Positions 13,948 to 17,723 of a stretch of DNA of 17,723 nucleotides are shown in pieces. The first letter of the stretch is position 1. Each line of letters opens with the position of its first letter. The notes under the pieces are model-generated. The model did not search any database and was not told the origin of the DNA. It worked only from the letters and a program-made list of their open reading frames with translations. The DNA is taken from the NCBI GenBank assembly GCA_023229065.1, contig JALNZZ010000031.1, positions 1 to 17,723 on the forward strand, in the 5' to 3' direction. Both the position numbers and the translations under genes were made by a program. This stretch comes from Porticoccaceae bacterium (lineage in GTDB: Bacteria; Pseudomonadota; Gammaproteobacteria; Pseudomonadales; Porticoccaceae).

Positions 13948-15611
13948 TGCTTGACCTCGAACCGGACCTGTCCGCCGAATGTGAGGCGATCTGGCGGGCC
14001 ACCCTCGCGCAGAAGCGCGACGAGCGTCGACTCCGCGAGGATGACGTTCTCATCCGCCTGTGGGATGGGGACTGGGGCCTGCATCATCTGATGCGCAACG
14101 AGTACTCCGCATCGTTCGCGTGGATCTCCAACGACTCCGGCCCCGCGCAGACCGAGGTCCCATTCGATTCCCCAGAGGGGTTCTGGCTTTACGACATGTG
14201 GGGCCGCATGGAGCGCGGCGAGAAACGCAACGTCCACATCACCGCCGACTATTGCGGTGCGCGTTGGGGCGGGCGACTGGACAAGTGTGTGGTGGAGTAC
14301 CGCGACGACGGCGACGTGGTGGTGGTGTGCACCTGGCTTCACGACTACGAGAACACCAAGTGGTATTCCGTCTGGTCGAATCCGTTCCTGCCGGCCGCTT
14401 TTCAGTTTCCCCGCGCGTTCCTGCTCGCTGGCCCGGTGACGTGGGTTCTGAAGATGGCCCTGTTCCTGCAGTTGATTCGGGAACACAACCCGCTGATCAC
14501 CATCCCGGATGATCCCTTGGATTTCGGGTCGTACTTCGATGTGTTCGACCAGTCGACCTGGTCGGTGGTCATCAAGCCAACCACGTTCATGGATGCGATG
14601 GCCTCCGGTGTGGTGTGGGGGGTCATCTGGTCGCGGTGGCAGAACTGGCACGACCAGGCGAAGATCATGCTCGAAGACGCCGAGTTGTCGGTGGATTGCC
14701 GCCGGTATCTGCCGGGGGATCCTGAGCCGTGGCCGGGCGCGAATCTCCGCTACGGCACATTGGTCATCGACATCGTCGACAAGTCCGGTGTGCATATCGG
14801 CACCTCCCACGGCGGCAGCCTGGCCGACGGGTTGCTACGGACGGTCGCCGAGTTCGCCGACGATTTCATTGATTCGACGCAGAACATCATCGCCGACACC
14901 GACCAGCCGGAAGACTACTTCCTGCCGAACCTGCGGTTGACGCACAAAGAGCATCCGTACGCCACGTACCGGCAGGTGGAGTCCGGGCAGCACATCAACT
15001 CCCCAGCCAAGGGCGTACAGGTCAACGTCGGTGGGCACAGCATGCCCGGTGTCAACGAAGCAATCTCAGCGAGCATTCAGGCGGCCGGCGACATCATCGG
15101 CGGCATCGCCCAGATCGGCTCCCTGGGCGGCAGCATCGACACCCTCCTCAAACCACTGTATGAGGACACGATTCTGGCGTGGTGGTCAGTCAAGAGCATT
15201 GAGCGGGCGCAGAAGTCGGGCTGGTCCCGGTACTTCGAGTACTTCCAGGACGGCGCGAACAAGGCTTACACCATCGCCTCCCTCATGGTGCTGCGGGCCG
15301 GGTTCTGGGCAACGAAAACCACCATCAGCAACAAGTTCTCCGTCATCGACGGCTCCCCCTACCTGGTGGGGGACAGGGGCCTGGGGCATTGGTTCCTCGA
15401 CGACCGCATCGGCTACGCCATCCCCGCCGACCCGACTGGCCGGATCTGGATGGACCGAGCCCGCAAAATCGAGCTGAAACTTTCCGAGGATGGGGACAAA
15501 GAGTGGATTCCCACCATTGGTGATGAACGAGCCCTGCAAGACCCGGCGCAACGCGCCTGGGGCCGCATCGAGTACTTGATCGCTGGACTTCGTGAACTAG
15601 GGGTGTGGTAG
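13947..15611 (+). CDS. Minor tail protein, ReqiPepy6 Gp37-like
   Basis: This protein of 554 residues carries the segment NPFLPAAFQFPRAFLLAGPV and VLKMALFLQLIREH (about residues 145-182), which I recognise from the siphovirus Gp37-like minor tail family of actinophages. A Gly/Ile-rich, membrane-like stretch (AISASIQAAGDIIGGIAQIG, about 370-390) follows. It is likely part of the tail tip. ATG 13947 shares one base with the previous stop (TGATG); an in-frame ATG at 13935 would add four residues and is the alternative. The stop shares one base with the next start (TAGTG). Confidence 0.82.
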   Translation: MLDLEPDLSAECEAIWRATLAQKRDERRLREDDVLIRLWDGDWGLHHLMRNEYSASFAWISNDSGPAQTEVPFDSPEGFWLYDMWGRMERGEKRNVHITADYCGARWGGRLDKCVVEYRDDGDVVVVCTWLHDYENTKWYSVWSNPFLPAAFQFPRAFLLAGPVTWVLKMALFLQLIREHNPLITIPDDPLDFGSYFDVFDQSTWSVVIKPTTFMDAMASGVVWGVIWSRWQNWHDQAKIMLEDAELSVDCRRYLPGDPEPWPGANLRYGTLVIDIVDKSGVHIGTSHGGSLADGLLRTVAEFADDFIDSTQNIIADTDQPEDYFLPNLRLTHKEHPYATYRQVESGQHINSPAKGVQVNVGGHSMPGVNEAISASIQAAGDIIGGIAQIGSLGGSIDTLLKPLYEDTILAWWSVKSIERAQKSGWSRYFEYFQDGANKAYTIASLMVLRAGFWATKTTISNKFSVIDGSPYLVGDRGLGHWFLDDRIGYAIPADPTGRIWMDRARKIELKLSEDGDKEWIPTIGDERALQDPAQRAWGRIEYLIAGLRELGVW

Positions 15612-16066
15612 TGGATTTCCCGACGCGCGACAACTGCGACCCAACCAATCCCGAAGAAGCGTTCTTGTGGATGCTGGTCGCTTTGCCGGGAATGAAGGGC
15701 GGCCAGCTGTTGATGCCGGTCGAGTACCTGCGGCAGGTGTCGAAACGACTGTGGGAGTGTGGAGCACGCCCCGTCGAGGAGCCCGAGATTGAGTACCAGA
15801 AGCCTTCTGGGAATGAGCCGCACTGGTTGACTTCGCCGGGCAAATGGCGGCCAGCTGGGACGGTGGCCCCGGCCAGCGAGGTGGATCAGGTGGACGCGGC
15901 ATTGTCGCAGATGGGCTTTCAGCAGCGCGGCGAACTGTACACGGCGTTGTGTGCGTGGGAGCGCGGCGCGGACCTACCCGAGACGGAGGCAGGAAAGGTG
16001 GTCTCCACTCTCACTGATCATCAGCGCGGTGTGATCCTCGCCCGACTACGCAAGGACGACGCATGA
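15611..16066 (+). CDS. Tail-module protein of unknown function (151 residues)
   Basis: The start is GTG 15611, sharing a base with the previous stop, with AGGGGTG at 15599-15605; an in-frame GTG at 15605 would add two residues. The N-terminus (PTRDNCDPTNPEEAFLWMLV) and helix EYLRQVSKRLWECG are followed by a Pro-rich linker with EPHWLTSPGKW and a helical C-terminal half (VDQVDAALSQMGFQQRGELY to RGVILARLRKDDA). I do not recognise a family with a defined role. Position among tail-tip genes suggests a minor tail or assembly factor. Confidence 0.72.
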   Translation: MDFPTRDNCDPTNPEEAFLWMLVALPGMKGGQLLMPVEYLRQVSKRLWECGARPVEEPEIEYQKPSGNEPHWLTSPGKWRPAGTVAPASEVDQVDAALSQMGFQQRGELYTALCAWERGADLPETEAGKVVSTLTDHQRGVILARLRKDDA

Positions 16067-16386
16067 CGATTGGCAATTACGGCACAGTGTTGGCCGACAT
16101 GGAGATCCGCCGCGGCCAGGATTTCGTTCACGTTTTCGAGTTCGTGGGCGGCGAGCTGGACTTGGCCTCCACCGCAGTGTTTGAGGTGTATGGGCGGGAC
16201 CGGGAAACCTTGCTCGGGGTGTGGCCGGCTGCCGAGCTCGACGCGACGACGGTGAAGGTGCAGATCCTGGCTCCGTTGGTGGATGCGATGCCGAATGGGT
16301 CGTTCTACACCCTGTATGTGCAGGAGCCTGGCTATCCGCGTGTGGCGACACATGAGGGTCCGGTGTGGCGGAAGGGGCGGGCATGA
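16063..16386 (+). CDS. Small beta-sandwich tail protein (LtfC-like)
   Basis: This 107-residue protein begins at ATG 16063 within an ATGA overlap. The pattern MEIRRGQDFVHVFEFVGGEL, then alternating strands, resembles short LtfC-type beta-sandwich proteins found in actinophage tail modules. The resemblance is from memory of the family style, so moderate at best. It ends in another ATGA overlap, part of a chain of four such junctions to 17380, implying translational coupling. Confidence 0.6.
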   Translation: MTIGNYGTVLADMEIRRGQDFVHVFEFVGGELDLASTAVFEVYGRDRETLLGVWPAAELDATTVKVQILAPLVDAMPNGSFYTLYVQEPGYPRVATHEGPVWRKGRA

Positions 16387-16691
16387 ACGTGGATCAGCTC
16401 AACACGTTGTGCGCGGCGTACGGCAACGTGGATGGCTTGTCGATTCACACCGCCAGTGGGGTGGATTCAAGTAACCGGATCGGTGATGTGGTGGCGGTGT
16501 CGTGGAGCCCTCCGTCGGCCGGTGCGATGTCGGCGTCGGTGACGTTCCCTGGGGTGACGGGGGAGCCGAAGTTCCTGCGCGCCTGGGATGGCGCTGTGTT
16601 CGTTGAGGAGTTCCCCATCAACAACGGTCGGGGTGTGCAGATCGTTGATCAGGACTTGACGGTGGTGTTGCAGCATCGGGTGAAGGCATGA
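16383..16691 (+). CDS. Tail-module protein of unknown function (102 residues)
   Basis: ATG 16383 overlaps the previous stop (ATGA). The protein starts MNVDQLNTLCAAYGNVDGLS and contains VAVSWSPPSAGAMSASVTFP and FLRAWDGAVFVEEFPINNG, suggesting a small beta-rich fold. An in-frame ATG at 16365 would extend it by six residues but loses the overlap junction. No family is recognised. It probably works with its neighbours in the tail tip. Confidence 0.7.
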   Translation: MNVDQLNTLCAAYGNVDGLSIHTASGVDSSNRIGDVVAVSWSPPSAGAMSASVTFPGVTGEPKFLRAWDGAVFVEEFPINNGRGVQIVDQDLTVVLQHRVKA

Positions 16692-17383
16692 TCGGTCAGT
16701 CCACGACCCGCTCGAGGAAGCCATCAGCCCCGCCGCTCACGGACGGGGTTTTTTTGGGCGCGGTGTCGCAGGCAACGCATTCCACGTCTGTGGAGCTAAA
16801 GACCCGCATCTACGACGACTTCGAGAACGGTGTCGATGATTGGGTGAATGTGCGGGGTCGTTTGACGACGACGGGTGGTTCGTCGCCGGACATCACCGCT
16901 GACATGAGCATCTTCGACCCGCTTTCGTATGTGGTGGGCGCTGCCGGGTATCACCGCACGGAGCTGCTGAGTGACAACTGCCGCGCGAAGATTGTCGTGC
17001 CTGATGGCTTGATTGTGAACGGGACGAGTCAGTTCTGGTTCTGCGGGGATCGGGCGATGGACAACTACTACGGCATCCAGGTGTCGACGGTGTTGGGGAT
17101 TTCGACGTTGGCGATCATCAAGGGCACTTCGCCGAATTCGATGCGGCGCTTCGAGTTGACGTTGCAGTCGTTGCAGTCGGGCGATGAGATCGAGGGTTGG
17201 TATGACCGGCCTAATTCGACGTTGCGGATGTATCACGAGGGCAACTTGTTGAAGTCGTTGCCGGTGGCGCCGACGGAGATTCCTCACGGCCCGGGCCGGA
17301 GGTGGTGTGGGGTGATCATGGCTTCGGATTGGTGGATCGCGCCGGGGGGCAATTTCGCGTCGTTTGAGGCGTGGGATGTATGA
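16688..17383 (+). CDS. Minor tail protein (predicted beta-sandwich)
   Basis: This 231-residue protein has an unstructured Ser/Thr/Pro-rich N-terminus (residues 1-35), then IYDDFENGVDDWVNVRGRL and strands ending FASFEAWDV. That layout is seen in actinophage tail proteins with a lectin-like or laminin-G-like sandwich, so surface or sugar binding is possible. ATG 16688 lies in an ATGA overlap. The early coding part contains a terminator-like hairpin with seven T (16728-16755). In-frame GTG codons at 16763 and 16790 would start after it, but the ATGA junction makes 16688 more likely. Confidence 0.72.
   Translation: MIGQSTTRSRKPSAPPLTDGVFLGAVSQATHSTSVELKTRIYDDFENGVDDWVNVRGRLTTTGGSSPDITADMSIFDPLSYVVGAAGYHRTELLSDNCRAKIVVPDGLIVNGTSQFWFCGDRAMDNYYGIQVSTVLGISTLAIIKGTSPNSMRRFELTLQSLQSGDEIEGWYDRPNSTLRMYHEGNLLKSLPVAPTEIPHGPGRRWCGVIMASDWWIAPGGNFASFEAWDV
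16728..16755 (+). terminator. Terminator-like hairpin with T7, inside coding sequence
   Basis: CCCCGCCG (16728-16735), loop CTCA (16736-16739), then CGG and CGGGG (16740-16748) with one bulged A at 16743, form an 8-bp GC stem followed at once by seven T (16749-16755). This matches an intrinsic terminator, yet lies 40-67 bases inside the gene starting at 16688. It may be a chance result of the codons there or a real attenuator. Confidence 0.45.
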
Positions 17384-17723
17384 CCCAGCCTGATGGTCTG
17401 CTGCCTGATTTGGCGGCGAATTATGGTTCGTTTGCGGCGTTCGCGGCTAAGACTCAGGGTGAGTATGAGGCCGAGATTTATGGGCAGACGGCGAGTCCGT
17501 TCCAGTCGATTCTGGCGGGGTTGTTTCATGATTTGCCGACGGGGATGCCGCTGCCGCTGGCGTTGATGACGGTTTTGGCTCGGCGGTTGTTGCAGTTGCC
17601 GGGCAAGGTGTGGGACACCCTTGAGGACTTGCTGGATGATGTGCCGATTCTCGGTGGCATTTTCGAGACGGTCGACAAGATCATCGACGCCCTGGATGGT
17701 ATTCCGTGGGAGTCGGGTGATCC
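17380..17723 (+). CDS. Minor tail protein, 3' end cut by window
   Basis: ATG 17380 overlaps the previous stop (ATGA) and the frame stays open for 114 codons to the window end. The N-terminal part (MTQPDGLLPDLAANYGSFAA) is followed by FQSILAGLFHDLPTGMPLPL and amphipathic helices (VWDTLEDLLDDVPILGGIFE, VDKIIDALDGIPW). Such helical N-termini open long minor tail or tail-fibre proteins in actinophages. The remainder and its binding domain lie outside the window. Confidence 0.7.
   Translation, partial: MTQPDGLLPDLAANYGSFAAFAAKTQGEYEAEIYGQTASPFQSILAGLFHDLPTGMPLPLALMTVLARRLLQLPGKVWDTLEDLLDDVPILGGIFETVDKIIDALDGIPWESGD

Noticed and set aside
13296..14810. 504-codon open frame on the - strand across two minor tail genes
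   Set aside because: Long only because stop codons are rare in high-GC antisense frames; it covers two well supported genes.
1..17723. CRISPR arrays, insertion sequences, attachment sites and defence systems
   Set aside because: No spaced direct repeats, transposase, integrase or defence-like proteins were seen.

Overview
The window reads as the late structural module of a tailed, long-tailed (siphovirus-type) phage or prophage of a high-GC actinobacterium. Supporting points are the high GC content, frequent GTG and TTG starts, tight ATGA, GTGA or TGATG junctions, and a classic gene order all on the + strand: HNH endonuclease, terminase, portal, MuF-like protein, scaffold, major capsid, head-tail connectors, major tail protein, frameshifted tail chaperones, tape measure, minor tail proteins. 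Several proteins resemble families common in Gordonia, Rhodococcus and Mycobacterium phages, for example the ReqiPepy6 Gp37-like tail protein. The exact host cannot be fixed from the window.

Layout. 1-174 is non-coding and holds a palindrome and C-rich runs; it may lie close to a packaging end. 175-2320 is the packaging block (HNH nuclease, short TerS-like protein, TerL). 2317-4576 is the portal and MuF-like protein. 4655-6298 is scaffold, major capsid and a 46-residue protein. 6318-7942 is a run of short connector and tail-completion genes, including a 56-residue gene. 8003-8596 is the major tail protein. 8688-9583 is the tail assembly chaperone pair joined by a -1 frameshift at GGGGGAA (9167-9173). 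9584-13021 is the 1145-residue tape measure, with a built-in NlpC/P60-like cysteine peptidase domain. 13018-17723 holds minor tail and tail-tip genes, the last cut off by the window end. No lysis, integration, replication or immunity genes and no clear prohead protease are present, and no gene is supported on the - strand.

The genes act together: HNH nuclease, TerS and TerL cut and pump DNA through the portal; scaffold and major capsid build the procapsid; the connectors join it to a tail whose length is set by the tape measure and whose assembly needs the chaperones.

The most unusual content is RNA-level. A bipartite two-hairpin element occurs twice, directly ahead of the ribosome binding sites of the TerS-like gene (512-569) and the scaffold gene (4594-4649). 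Both copies have the same 10-nt linker pattern and an 8-nt GCGGTMAA loop, and the second stem shows three compensatory base-pair changes between copies. Separately, the leader between major tail protein and chaperone genes (8603-8687) can form a perfect 12-bp hairpin whose loop is complementary to the ten bases just before the chaperone start codon, suggesting a switch or pseudoknot. A terminator-like hairpin followed by seven T lies inside the start of a tail gene at 16728-16755.
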